A DNA stretch of 8,246 nucleotides from Paracoccaceae bacterium (GCA_027030435.1 JALVEX010000350.1:1-8246), one strand, 5' to 3'; shown: positions 1 to 6,809, numbered from the stretch's first letter. The notes: generated by a model from the letters alone, not told the origin. A program made the numbers and translations.

Positions 1-492
1 TTTCTGCACCGGGTGAGCGGGGTCGATATACTCGCTATCTGCGCGCAAATGCCTGTTGAGAGTGAGGAAGCCGGTGTGCTTTCCCGAGCAGTTGTTATGT
101 GTCTGATCGGGCTTCCTGCAGCCGCAATAAAGCGCCCGGTGGGCTTCTTCATCGCGCGGCATGTGGCCGCCGCAGCGCAGATCGGCTTCACCGAGGCCGA
201 GTGCGGCAAGCCAGCGTGCAATCCTGGCGGTATGGATCGCGCCGCCCTGATGGGAGGCGCAGGCCAGGGCAAGCTGCTCCGGGCCGAGCCCGGCCGCATC
301 CGCAGCCCCGCTTTCCACCAGCGGCAGGGCCTGGATCATCTTACAGGCGGATCGCGGCAGGATCACCTGGCCGGGATCGCCCCAGGCTTCGGTGATTTCG
401 CCGGTTTCATTGCAGATGACGGCATGGCCGGAATGCACGCTCTCGAGGAAATCGCCACGCCAGATTTCGGCCAGAGGTTCTGCTGTTGTCAT
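1..492 (-). CDS. Asparaginase, Rhizobium etli AnsA-type (partial, C-terminal half off the window)
   Basis: Predicted cytosolic L-asparaginase that hydrolyses asparagine to aspartate and ammonia, of the thermolabile R. etli AnsA/ReAV family (asparaginase II, PF06089), which is unrelated in fold to E. coli AnsA/AnsB. The visible 164 residues carry the family signatures: R47-S48-A-C-K51 holding the Ser/Lys catalytic pair, S80 in CASHQGG, and HNNC135SGK138H supplying two of the metal ligands. Even the residue numbers match what I recall for ReAV (Ser48, Lys51, Ser80, Cys135, Lys138). No signal peptide is seen. The start at 492 is supported by the family-like N-terminus and by an AAAGGA-type ribosome site a few bases upstream. 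The family is usually about 330-370 residues, so roughly half is missing past position 1 because of the window edge, not because of a mutation. It is divergent from the IalB-like gene. Family assignment is firm; substrate is by homology. Confidence 0.9.
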   Translation of the reverse strand, partial: MTTAEPLAEIWRGDFLESVHSGHAVICNETGEITEAWGDPGQVILPRSACKMIQALPLVESGAADAAGLGPEQLALACASHQGGAIHTARIARWLAALGLGEADLRCGGHMPRDEEAHRALYCGCRKPDQTHNNCSGKHTGFLTLNRHLRADSEYIDPAHPVQK

Positions 493-524
493 CGCATTTC
501 CTTTCCGCGCAAAATTCCGCCGCA

Positions 525-544
525 GGGGCTTTCATAACAGCCCC
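525..544. other. Inverted repeat in the divergent asparaginase/ialB intergenic region
   Basis: GGGGCT and AGCCCC form a perfect 6-bp inverted repeat around an 8-nt spacer. It is followed by a run of C and has no T tract on either strand, so it does not look like a terminator. It lies in the 159-nt region between divergent starts and partly overlaps the weak plus-strand promoter candidate, so an operator role is possible but unproven. Six base pairs in GC-rich DNA can arise by chance. Confidence 0.25.
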
Positions 545-559
545 CCCATGCGCTAATGT
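531..559 (+). promoter_or_regulatory. Weak sigma70-like promoter candidate for the IalB-family gene
   Basis: TTCATA (531-536) and TAATGT (554-559) are separated by 17 bases, matching the sigma70 hexamers at about 4/6 and 3/6 positions. Transcription from here would give a leader of about 85 nt. It is the best spaced pair I could find in this gap, but the match is poor. Confidence 0.22.
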
Positions 560-651
560 TCCCCTATCGGGACAAACACCAGGCGCCGACCAACGACAAG
601 AGAAAAAGGCGCGGCAGTATTGAGGCGAAACAGCTTGGAGGCTGTAACAAG

Positions 652-1182
652 ATGAAATCTCTTCTGGCACTTGCCCTTGGCGGCATGATGGCGCTGGCGC
701 CGGCAGGCGTGGCATCGGGGCAGGAATCGACCAACCGCGTGGCGGCAAAAACGGATTGGAGCGTGTTCGTCGAGAGCAATCCCACCGAATGCTGGGCCGT
801 TTCGGCACCGAAGAAAACCGTCAACACGAAAGACGGGCGCCCGGTGGCCGTGCGCCGCGGCGATATCCTGCTGTTCGTGACATACCGCCCCTCGGCCAAT
901 GTGAAGGGCGAAGTTTCCTTTACCGGCGGTTACGGCTTCAGGAAAGGCTCGACCGTGAGCATGGAGATCGACGGCAAGAAATACGAGCTGTTTACCGATG
1001 GTGAATGGGCCTGGCCTGCATCGAAGGAAGATGACGCCAGGATCATCACCGCCATGAAGCGCGGCAAGACGGCCCTGCTGACGGGCGTTTCGGGGCGCTC
1101 GGGCACGGTGACGAAGGATACCTTCTCCCTGCTCGGCTTTACCGCAGCGGTGGAAGAGGCCGCAAAGCGCTGCGGCGGCTGA
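652..1182 (+). CDS. Exported IalB-family (invasion-associated locus B-like) protein
   Basis: A 176-residue predicted secreted or periplasmic protein. Residues 1 to about 21-23 form a signal peptide: MK, then a hydrophobic Leu/Ala/Met-rich stretch ending in GVASG, with cleavage likely after A21 or G23. The mature part has the IalB-family (PF06776) layout: a DWSVF strand, then PTECWAVS, a basic GRPVAVRRGD segment, a beta-rich core, and a C-terminal KRCGG. The only two cysteines, C47 and C174, are placed to form a disulfide in the exported protein. The name comes from Bartonella IalB; free-living alphaproteobacteria carry many copies, so invasion should not be assumed and the biochemical role is unknown. 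An in-frame start at 556 exists, but 652 is chosen because it begins the signal peptide and has GGAG 11 nt upstream. A terminator follows, so it is probably monocistronic. Confidence 0.8.
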   Translation: MKSLLALALGGMMALAPAGVASGQESTNRVAAKTDWSVFVESNPTECWAVSAPKKTVNTKDGRPVAVRRGDILLFVTYRPSANVKGEVSFTGGYGFRKGSTVSMEIDGKKYELFTDGEWAWPASKEDDARIITAMKRGKTALLTGVSGRSGTVTKDTFSLLGFTAAVEEAAKRCGG

Positions 1183-1209
1183 AAGCAGGCCCCACCGACG
1201 CCATTTCAG

Positions 1210-1240
1210 AGCCGCCCGGTTTTGGGTGGCTTTGTGTTTT
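1210..1240 (+). terminator. Rho-independent terminator after the IalB-family gene
   Basis: An 8-bp stem (1210-1217 AGCCGCCC pairing with 1224-1231 GGGTGGCT, one G-T pair) has a 6-nt loop GGTTTT and is followed by the T-rich run TTTGTGTTTT. It lies 27 nt past the stop codon and separates this gene from rlmN. Confidence 0.85.
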
Positions 1241-1259
1241 CCCGCGAATCCTGTATGAG
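1232..1259 (+). promoter_or_regulatory. Possible rlmN promoter
   Basis: TTGTGT (1232-1237) and TATGAG (1254-1259) are 16 bases apart, which would give a leader of about 30 nt to the rlmN start at 1297. The -35 element overlaps the T tract of the preceding terminator. The -10 matches at 4/6 and the -35 only in its TTG, so this is a tentative call supported mainly by the need for a promoter after the terminator. Confidence 0.33.
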
Positions 1260-1296
1260 GCGCGGCAAGACCTCCGCTCCTTGAAAGGCTCATGCA

Positions 1297-2484
1297 ATGA
1301 AGGCCGAAGCGCCCATCACCCAGGATCTCGTGACCATCCCGCGCAAGCCGGATGAAAATGGCCGGCGCAATCTTGTCGGCCTCACGCGCGAAGCCCTCGG
1401 CGAAGCCCTGGCCGAGGCCGGCATCCCCGAGAAGCAGGTAAGGATGCGCAGCGGCCAGATCTGGCAATGGATCTATCAGAAGGGCGTGCGCGATTTTTCG
1501 GAGATGACGAACATCTCCAAGGAACTCCGGGCAAGGCTTGCCGAAAAATTCGAGATTCGGGTGCCCGAGATCGTTACCAAACAGGTGAGCAAGGATGGCA
1601 CCCGCAAATACCTCCTGCGCATCGCGGGGGGGCATGAGGTCGAGGCGGTATATATCCCCGAGGAAGATCGGGGCACGCTCTGCATCTCCTCCCAGGTGGG
1701 CTGCACGCTCAATTGCAGCTTCTGCCATACCGGAACCCAGAAGCTCGTGCGCAATCTGACGGCCGGCGAGATCATCGGGCAGGTCATGGTGGCGCGCGAT
1801 GATCTGGGCGAATGGCCGAAGGTCGGGGATCCCTTCCCGCCGGAGGGGCGGCTTCTCTCCAATATCGTGCTGATGGGCATGGGCGAACCGCTCTACAATT
1901 TCGAGAATGTCCGCGATGCAATGAAGATCGCGATGGATGGCGAGGGGATCTCGATCTCGCGCCGGCGCATTACCCTTTCCACATCCGGCGTTGTGCCGAT
2001 GATTGCGCGCACGGCCGAGGAGATCGGCTGCATGCTGGCTGTAAGCTTTCATGCCACCACCGATGAGGTGCGCGATCGCCTGGTGCCGATCAACAGGAAA
2101 TGGAATATCGAAACCTTGCTCAACGCCTTGCGCGAATACCCAAAGGCCAGCAATTCCGAACGCATCACTTTCGAATACGTGATGCTGAAAGGCGTGAACG
2201 ACAGTGACGAGGATGCACACCGCCTGGTGAAGCTCATCCGGGGCATCCCGGCCAAGATCAATCTCATTCCGTTCAATGAATGGCCGGGCGCGCCTTACGA
2301 ACGATCTTCCGGCAATCGCATTCGTGCCTTTGCGGATATCGTCAATGCCGCCGGGTATTCGAGCCCGGTGCGAAAGCCGCGGGGGGAGGACATAATGGCA
2401 GCCTGCGGGCAACTCAAATCCGCGAGCGAAAAGGCACGCAAGCGCCGCCCTTCGATTGCGGATGGATCTGCTTCGCAAGCCTGA
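1297..2484 (+). CDS. rlmN: Dual-specificity RNA methyltransferase RlmN (23S rRNA A2503 / tRNA A37, C2)
   Basis: Radical-SAM enzyme that methylates C2 of A2503 in 23S rRNA, at the peptide exit tunnel; in E. coli it also modifies A37 of some tRNAs, supporting translational fidelity. The 395-residue protein has an N-terminal accessory domain (about 25-110, with the IWQWIYQKG segment) followed by the radical-SAM barrel. The [4Fe-4S] motif CxxxCxxC is C136-TLN-C140-SF-C143. The conserved C129 in TLCISSQVG and C370 in the MAACGQL segment correspond to E. coli Cys118 and to Cys355, the mechanistic methyl-carrying cysteine. GMGEP (near 195) is the SAM-binding motif. All expected catalytic residues are present. 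The last ~20 residues are a basic, low-complexity tail. The start at 1297 has AAAGG 8 nt upstream; an ATG at 1292 is out of frame. It converges on the PAS gene. Confidence 0.97.
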   Translation: MKAEAPITQDLVTIPRKPDENGRRNLVGLTREALGEALAEAGIPEKQVRMRSGQIWQWIYQKGVRDFSEMTNISKELRARLAEKFEIRVPEIVTKQVSKDGTRKYLLRIAGGHEVEAVYIPEEDRGTLCISSQVGCTLNCSFCHTGTQKLVRNLTAGEIIGQVMVARDDLGEWPKVGDPFPPEGRLLSNIVLMGMGEPLYNFENVRDAMKIAMDGEGISISRRRITLSTSGVVPMIARTAEEIGCMLAVSFHATTDEVRDRLVPINRKWNIETLLNALREYPKASNSERITFEYVMLKGVNDSDEDAHRLVKLIRGIPAKINLIPFNEWPGAPYERSSGNRIRAFADIVNAAGYSSPVRKPRGEDIMAACGQLKSASEKARKRRPSIADGSASQA

Positions 2485-2502
2485 GAGCAGGCCACTTCCG
2501 GG

Positions 2503-2526
2503 GCTTGGCCCAAAGATCAGCCAAGC
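2503..2526. other. Hairpin in the rlmN / PAS-gene convergent junction
   Basis: GCTTGGC (2503-2509) and GCCAAGC (2520-2526) form a perfect 7-bp inverted repeat with a 10-nt loop. It spans the stop codon of the minus-strand PAS gene and begins 19 nt after the rlmN stop. Neither side has a T tract, so it is at best a weak bidirectional terminator or an RNA 3'-end stabiliser for the two convergent messages. Confidence 0.35.
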
Positions 2527-3746
2527 GCGGAGGCGCGAAGCTGGATATCACGGCTCAGATCATCAATACGGCCAAGCTGCTGATCGATGGTATGCTGAAA
2601 TTCTCCGAGCTGTTCGATGATATTGGCGAGGGTTTCGCCGCCGGCAGGAAGGCGGGCGCTTTCGATGTTGCACATCACACGTGTCGAACTAAGGCCGAGA
2701 GCATAACGGCGCATGATGGTGATGGCATCCGAAATCCGCCGGGCCACTTCGGTAATGCGCTTGAGGCCTTTTTCCGATTGGCGGACATATTGCGCTGTGA
2801 GCTCCCTGATGCGTTCCTGCTCGCGCACCACATCGACATCCCCAAGGCGCCGGCGTTCGCTGGCGAACTGGGCTGCCGTTTCGGAAAGAATGCGGGCCGT
2901 GCACGTCATGAATCGGCACTCTTCCAGCACGCCCTCCAGGGCCGCGAAATCGCTGCCCGAATCGGAAACGAAATTCTTGAACCAGTTCGACATCTCCTCC
3001 GACATCGCCCAGTAATTCTGCGAAAGCGCCGTGATGGCGCCGCCGGATGGCTCGAGCCGGGAAGCGATGATGCGCATGTTGGTGGGAATGGTGCTAATTG
3101 CCTCGAAGCCGGTTGAAAGTGCGGCCGTTTCCTTCACAACGGATTCAGCCGAGCGAATCATTACCTCGAATTCGCTGATCTTCGCGTCCGGCGGGTTTTC
3201 CAGAATCTGATCCAGTGTCTGCAATTCCCGGCTCAGCGCATCGCTTGCGAAGGCCATGTAATCCCGGTAGCCAAGTTCCGCGACCCATTCCAGAAGCCTT
3301 GCCGCGCTCTCTTCCGGGCTGATCCCGTTTTCATTTTCGGCTTCGCGCAACTCCTGGTATTTCTCCTTCACCTTCGCCAGCAGTTCCGAACAGGGCTTTA
3401 TGCGCACGGAGAGAAACCCCTCCCTTACAGGCATCGCCACGGCATACACCCAGTAATAGAGCCCGTCCTTCGCCCTGTTCTTCACATAGGCGCCTATCGG
3501 CCGGCCCTTCTTCAGCGTATCCCAGAACAGCCAGAAGAGGCCGCTTGGCATGTCGGGGTGGCGGATGATCTTGTGGGGCGCGCCGAGAAGCTCCTCCCAT
3601 TCATAGCCGGCAACGCGCTGAAAGATGAAATTGCCGGATCTGATGATCCCGCGCTCATCGGTATGGGAAAAGAAGGTCTCTCCGGGGCGGAAGGGCGCCT
3701 CACCCGTTTCCGGCCGCGCGACATTTCTTTTTTCGATGAACCCCAT
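2517..3746 (-). CDS. Cytosolic Aer-like PAS protein with a long helical C-terminal region
   Basis: A 409-residue predicted signalling protein. Residues about 22-117 are a PAS domain of the Aer (aerotaxis receptor) type, with the blocks N39, VAGYEWEELLG, PHKIIRHPDMP, VKNRAKDG and YYWV. R62, H63 and D65 match E. coli Aer Arg57, His58 and Asp60, which matter for FAD binding. The position of Aer Trp79 is Ile84, and a three-residue loop before the last strand is absent. Residues about 120-409 look mainly helical. No transmembrane segment, HAMP domain, kinase, GGDEF or standard methyl-accepting tip is present. A stretch at 214-256 (IPTNMRIIASRLEPSGG) faintly echoes the chemoreceptor tip, with N223, E232 and G236 in matching spacing. 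The start at 3746 has CGGAG 9 nt upstream. The clpB terminator upstream makes it a separate unit. A redox or oxygen sensing role is inference; the output is unknown. Confidence 0.8.
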   Translation of the reverse strand: MGFIEKRNVARPETGEAPFRPGETFFSHTDERGIIRSGNFIFQRVAGYEWEELLGAPHKIIRHPDMPSGLFWLFWDTLKKGRPIGAYVKNRAKDGLYYWVYAVAMPVREGFLSVRIKPCSELLAKVKEKYQELREAENENGISPEESAARLLEWVAELGYRDYMAFASDALSRELQTLDQILENPPDAKISEFEVMIRSAESVVKETAALSTGFEAISTIPTNMRIIASRLEPSGGAITALSQNYWAMSEEMSNWFKNFVSDSGSDFAALEGVLEECRFMTCTARILSETAAQFASERRRLGDVDVVREQERIRELTAQYVRQSEKGLKRITEVARRISDAITIMRRYALGLSSTRVMCNIESARLPAGGETLANIIEQLGEFQHTIDQQLGRIDDLSRDIQLRASALG

Positions 3747-3782
3747 GAGATTGCTCCGGCATATGGCTTTTCCCTGTTCGCA

Positions 3783-3811
3783 ATAGAAAGAAAGCTTTGC
3801 CGTCCGGTTAA
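3783..3811 (-). promoter_or_regulatory. Possible promoter of the PAS gene
   Basis: On the minus strand TTAACC (plus-strand 3806-3811) and TTCTAT (3783-3788) are separated by 17 bases, giving a leader of about 30 nt. The hexamers match at about 4/6 and 3/6. The pair lies just downstream of the clpB terminator, where a promoter for the PAS gene is expected. The upstream end abuts the 10-bp palindrome at 3811-3820. Confidence 0.3.
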
Positions 3812-3821
3812 TGCCGGCATG

Positions 3822-3853
3822 AAAAAAGGCCGGCCCGTTTCCGGAGCCGGCCT
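3822..3853 (-). terminator. Rho-independent terminator of clpB
   Basis: On the minus strand, AGGCCGGC (3853-3846) pairs perfectly with GCCGGCCT (3834-3827) around an 11-nt loop, and the stem runs into a T tract (TTTTTT, 3827-3822). It starts 19 nt after the clpB stop. The same stem read on the plus strand has only a mixed CTCTTTCCTT tail and faces no gene there. Confidence 0.9.
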
Positions 3854-3872
3854 CTTTCCTTGATTGACGGGA

Positions 3873-6500
3873 TCAGGCGTTCACGGCCTGATCCTGATCG
3901 CCGCTTTCTTCCTCGCCGCTTTCATCACGCGGCGCGGGGCCGATCACCAGCGCCCCATCGCCGACATCCACGATCACCGTATCGCCATCGCGGATCTCGC
4001 CCGAGAGCAGCTTCTCGGCGATCGGATCCTGCACGTAGCGCTGGATCACCCGCTTCAGCGGACGGGCGCCATAGACAGGATCGTAGCCTTCGTCGGCCAG
4101 CCACTGGCGGGCGTCCTCGTCCACCTTGAGGCTGATGTTGCGCCGCTTCAGCCGCTCTTCGAGCTGACGCAGCTGGATTTCCACGATGCCGTCCATATCC
4201 TTGCGCGTCAGGCGATCGAAGATCACGATCTCGTCCAGACGGTTCAGGAATTCCGGGCGGAAGTGGGAATTCACCGCTTCCATCACCTCGGCCTTGGCCT
4301 CGGAGCTGTCGGCATCCTCAGGCAGGGTGCTGAGCGCATGCGAACCGAGGTTCGAGGTCAGCACGATCAGCGTCTGCTTGAAATCCACCCGGCGGCCCTG
4401 ACCATCGGTGAGCACACCGTCGTCAAGCACCTGAAGCAGCACGTTGAACACATCCGGGTGCGCCTTCTCGACCTCGTCGAACAGGATCACCTGGTATGGC
4501 CGGCGCCGCACGGCTTCCGTCAGCACGCCGCCTTCCTCGTAGCCGACATAGCCCGGAGGCGCACCGATCAGACGGGCGACCGAATGCTTCTCCATGAATT
4601 CCGACATGTCGATCCGCGTCATCGCGTGTTCGTCATCGAACAGGAATTCGGCGACCGCCTTGGTCAGCTCGGTTTTACCCACGCCGGTGGGGCCGAGGAA
4701 GAGGAAGCTGCCGAGGGGTTTTGTCTCGTCATTGAGCCCCGCACGGGCCCGGCGCACGGCATTGGCCACGGCCTCGATCGCCTGGCGCTGGCCGATCACG
4801 CGCTTGCCCAGCTCCTCTTCCATCTTGAGAAGCTTCTCGCGCTCGCCCTGCAGCATCTTGGCGGTGGGGATGCCTGTCCAACGTTCCACCACTTCGGCCA
4901 CATCCTCGGCGCGCACCGTTTCCTCGACCATCATGTCTTCTTCAGCGCTCTCGACCTCCTGAAGCTGCTTTTCAAGCTCCGGGATCACCGAATAGGCAAG
5001 CTCGCCTGCGCGCTGCAGATCGCCTTCACGCTTGGCAATCTCAAGCTCTGCGCGGGCCTGATCGAGCTTTTCCTTCAGCTCGCGGGCCTTGTTGAGCTTG
5101 TCGCGCTCGGCCTGCCACTTGGCCGTCATCTCGGCGGCCTTCTCCATCAGTTCGGCAAGCTCCTTCTCGAGCTTCTTCAGCCGCTCCTTGGAGGCCTCGT
5201 CCTTCTCAAGGCGCAGGGCCTCGATCTCGATCGATTTCTGCATGATCTCGCGATCAAGGCGATCGAGCTCCTCGGGCTTGCTGTCCACCTCCATGCGCAG
5301 GCGTGCGGCGGCTTCATCCACCAGATCGATCGCCTTGTCGGGCAGGAAGCGATCGGTGATGTAGCGATGGCTGAGGGTGGCGGCGGCCACGAGCGCGCTG
5401 TCGGAGATGCGCACGCCGTGGTGCAGCTCGTATTTGTCCTTGATGCCGCGCAGGATGGAGATCGTATCCTCCACCGTCGGCTCTTCCACCATGATCGGCT
5501 GGAAGCGCCGCGCGAGGGCGGGATCCTTCTCCACATGCTTGCGGTATTCGTCCAGCGTGGTGGCGCCGATGGCATGGAGTTCGCCACGCGCAAGCGCGGG
5601 CTTCAGGAGGTTGGAAGCATCCATGGCGCCATCCGTCTTGCCGGCGCCAACGAGCGTGTGCATCTCGTCGATGAAGAGGATGATCTCGCCCGCGGCGGCA
5701 GTGACTTCGCTCAGAACGGCCTTCAGCCGCTCCTCGAATTCACCGCGGTATTTCGCGCCGGCGATCAGCGCCCCCATGTCGAGCGCCATCAGCTTCTTGT
5801 TGCGCAGGTTTTCCGGCACGTCGCCGTTGACGATCCTGAGCGCGATGCCCTCGGCGATCGCCGTTTTACCCACGCCGGGCTCGCCGATCAGCACCGGGTT
5901 GTTCTTGGTGCGGCGCGAAAGCACCTGCATGGCGCGGCGGATCTCTTCATCGCGACCGATGATCGGATCGATCTTGCCTTCCTCGGCGGCCTCGGTGAGA
6001 TCGCGCGCATATTTCTTCAGCGCGTCATAGCCTTCTTCCGCGCTGGCGGAATCCGCGGTGCGGCCCTTGCGCAGATCGTTGATGGCGGCGTTCAGGTTCT
6101 GCGCCGTCACTGCGCCCGCTTCGAGCGCCTTCTTGGCCTCGCTGTTGACGATGGCGAGCGCCGTCAGGATGCGCTCCACGGGCACGAAGCTGTCACCCGC
6201 CTTCTTGGCGAGTTTCTCGGCCTCGTCGAGCACCTTTGCAAGCTGGGTATCAATATAGACCTGGCCGGTATCGCCCGTGACCTTGGGCATCTTCTCCAGC
6301 GCCAGTTCCACCGCCTCCTTGACGATGGCCGGCTCCCCGCCGGCGCGCCGGATGAGATTGGCGGCCAGCCCTTCTTCGTCATCCAACAGGGCTTTGAGCA
6401 AATGGACGGGCGTCACCTTCTGGTGATCCTCCCGCATGGCGATCGTTTGTGCGGCCTGCAGGAAACCGCGCGACCGCTCAGTGAACTTCTCTAGGTTCAT
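3873..6500 (-). CDS. clpB: ATP-dependent chaperone and disaggregase ClpB
   Basis: Hexameric AAA+ unfoldase that, with DnaK/DnaJ/GrpE, extracts polypeptides from aggregates after heat or other stress. The 875-residue protein has, in order, the N-terminal Clp repeat domain (1 to about 145), AAA-1 with Walker A GEPGVGKT (206-213), pore-loop Y251, Walker B with E279 and Arg fingers R331/R332, the coiled-coil M-domain (about 405-525) used to contact DnaK, and AAA-2 with Walker A GPTGVGKT (603-610), pore loop GYVGY (650-654), Walker B D675-E676, R754 and sensor-2 GARPLKR (811-817). No ClpP-binding IGF loop is visible, as expected for ClpB. The tail after 857 is an acidic extension. Start 6500 is chosen because MNLEKFTERSRGFLQAA is the standard ClpB N-terminus and GGAG sits 7 nt upstream; the in-frame upstream starts would put the ribosome site too close or add a non-homologous leader. 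All ATPase residues are intact. Confidence 0.98.
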   Translation of the reverse strand: MNLEKFTERSRGFLQAAQTIAMREDHQKVTPVHLLKALLDDEEGLAANLIRRAGGEPAIVKEAVELALEKMPKVTGDTGQVYIDTQLAKVLDEAEKLAKKAGDSFVPVERILTALAIVNSEAKKALEAGAVTAQNLNAAINDLRKGRTADSASAEEGYDALKKYARDLTEAAEEGKIDPIIGRDEEIRRAMQVLSRRTKNNPVLIGEPGVGKTAIAEGIALRIVNGDVPENLRNKKLMALDMGALIAGAKYRGEFEERLKAVLSEVTAAAGEIILFIDEMHTLVGAGKTDGAMDASNLLKPALARGELHAIGATTLDEYRKHVEKDPALARRFQPIMVEEPTVEDTISILRGIKDKYELHHGVRISDSALVAAATLSHRYITDRFLPDKAIDLVDEAAARLRMEVDSKPEELDRLDREIMQKSIEIEALRLEKDEASKERLKKLEKELAELMEKAAEMTAKWQAERDKLNKARELKEKLDQARAELEIAKREGDLQRAGELAYSVIPELEKQLQEVESAEEDMMVEETVRAEDVAEVVERWTGIPTAKMLQGEREKLLKMEEELGKRVIGQRQAIEAVANAVRRARAGLNDETKPLGSFLFLGPTGVGKTELTKAVAEFLFDDEHAMTRIDMSEFMEKHSVARLIGAPPGYVGYEEGGVLTEAVRRRPYQVILFDEVEKAHPDVFNVLLQVLDDGVLTDGQGRRVDFKQTLIVLTSNLGSHALSTLPEDADSSEAKAEVMEAVNSHFRPEFLNRLDEIVIFDRLTRKDMDGIVEIQLRQLEERLKRRNISLKVDEDARQWLADEGYDPVYGARPLKRVIQRYVQDPIAEKLLSGEIRDGDTVIVDVGDGALVIGPAPRDESGEEESGDQDQAVNA

Positions 6501-6578
6501 GAGCATTCTCCTTTCATAAGCGTCCTTTGAAATTTGACCGCCCGTCATCGGCGCGGCCATGAGTGGACCTCACCCCCG

Positions 6579-6607
6579 ATGTGGCTTCGGCCTCCGTCCG
6601 TTTCAAG
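6579..6607 (-). promoter_or_regulatory. Heat-shock (sigma32/RpoH-like) promoter of clpB
   Basis: On the minus strand CTTGAAA (plus 6601-6607) exactly matches the sigma32 -35 consensus. It is followed after 16 bases by CCACAT (6579-6584), which resembles the CCCCAT core of the -10. The spacing is within the 13-17 range known for RpoH promoters. Transcription would start about 70 nt before the clpB start codon. clpB is a standard RpoH target, so the position fits; the -10 is imperfect. Confidence 0.55.
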
Positions 6608-6696
6608 GCGCTGGCGGGAAAAAAACGCCTCCTGTCGATCCTTTGCCGAAATGGCCGGCAACCCTGCGGGATCAAGGGATAAACCGGCGGTCAGGA

Positions 6697-6714
6697 GGGG
6701 CCATGAAAGGCCCC
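6697..6714. other. GGGGCC/GGCCCC hairpin enclosing an ATG with an AGGAGG ahead of it
   Basis: A perfect 6-bp inverted repeat (6697-6702 and 6709-6714) has the 6-nt loop ATGAAA. AGGAGG (6693-6698) precedes the ATG at 6703 by 4 nt. The ATG opens a 54-codon Pro/Arg-rich frame ending at 6867, inside pyrF in another frame. No T tract follows, so it is not a terminator. Whether it is transcribed is doubtful, as the best pyrF promoter lies downstream. Confidence 0.3.
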
Positions 6715-6730
6715 GCTCCGGCGCTTCGGC

Positions 6731-6757
6731 TTGACACCCGCCCGCCCAGCATACACC
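6731..6757 (+). promoter_or_regulatory. Sigma70-like promoter of pyrF
   Basis: A perfect TTGACA (6731-6736) is followed after 15 bases by TACACC (6752-6757), a partial -10. The start would fall near 6764, leaving a leader of about 45 nt before the pyrF start at 6810. The spacer is slightly short, but this is the best sigma70 match in the gap. Confidence 0.45.
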
Positions 6758-6809
6758 AAGAGCGCGCACGCGCGAACCCATGCCAAGGCCACCTGCGAAA
6801 GGAAGCGAG

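Larger units (their letters stand above)
6501..6809. other. Divergent clpB-pyrF intergenic region (309 nt)
   Basis: No convincing gene is seen. It contains the clpB ribosome site (AAAGGAG near 6508-6514), a heat-shock-like promoter for clpB (6579-6607), a sigma70-like promoter for pyrF (6731-6757), the pyrF ribosome site (AAAGGA, 6798-6803), and a perfect GGGGCC/GGCCCC hairpin (6697-6714) that encloses an ATG preceded by AGGAGG. Several reading frames cross it on both strands but they are Pro/Arg-rich, match no family I recognise and look like GC-driven noise. Confidence 0.6.

Noticed and set aside
13..537. A 174-codon plus-strand frame opposite the asparaginase
   Set aside because: The minus strand encodes clear asparaginase catalytic motifs in the same region, and the plus frame has no recognisable motif or ribosome site.
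553..2478. A 641-codon minus-strand open frame opposite the IalB-family gene and rlmN
   Set aside because: It spans two well-supported genes and the terminator between them, has His/Arg/Ala-rich composition and no recognisable domain. It is a codon-bias shadow.
2280..3116. A 278-codon plus-strand frame running from the rlmN 3' end across the PAS gene
   Set aside because: It overlaps rlmN in another frame and lies antisense to the PAS protein, whose Aer-type signature is unmistakable.
3864..6494. An 876-codon open frame antisense to nearly all of clpB
   Set aside because: It mirrors clpB almost exactly, is rich in His, Leu and Ala and matches no family I recognise. High-GC codon bias with GC-ending codons suppresses stops in the antisense frame. 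clpB itself has every catalytic motif intact.
6545..6781. A 78-codon minus-strand frame in the clpB-pyrF gap
   Set aside because: No good ribosome site, no recognisable motif, and it overlaps the predicted heat-shock promoter of clpB.
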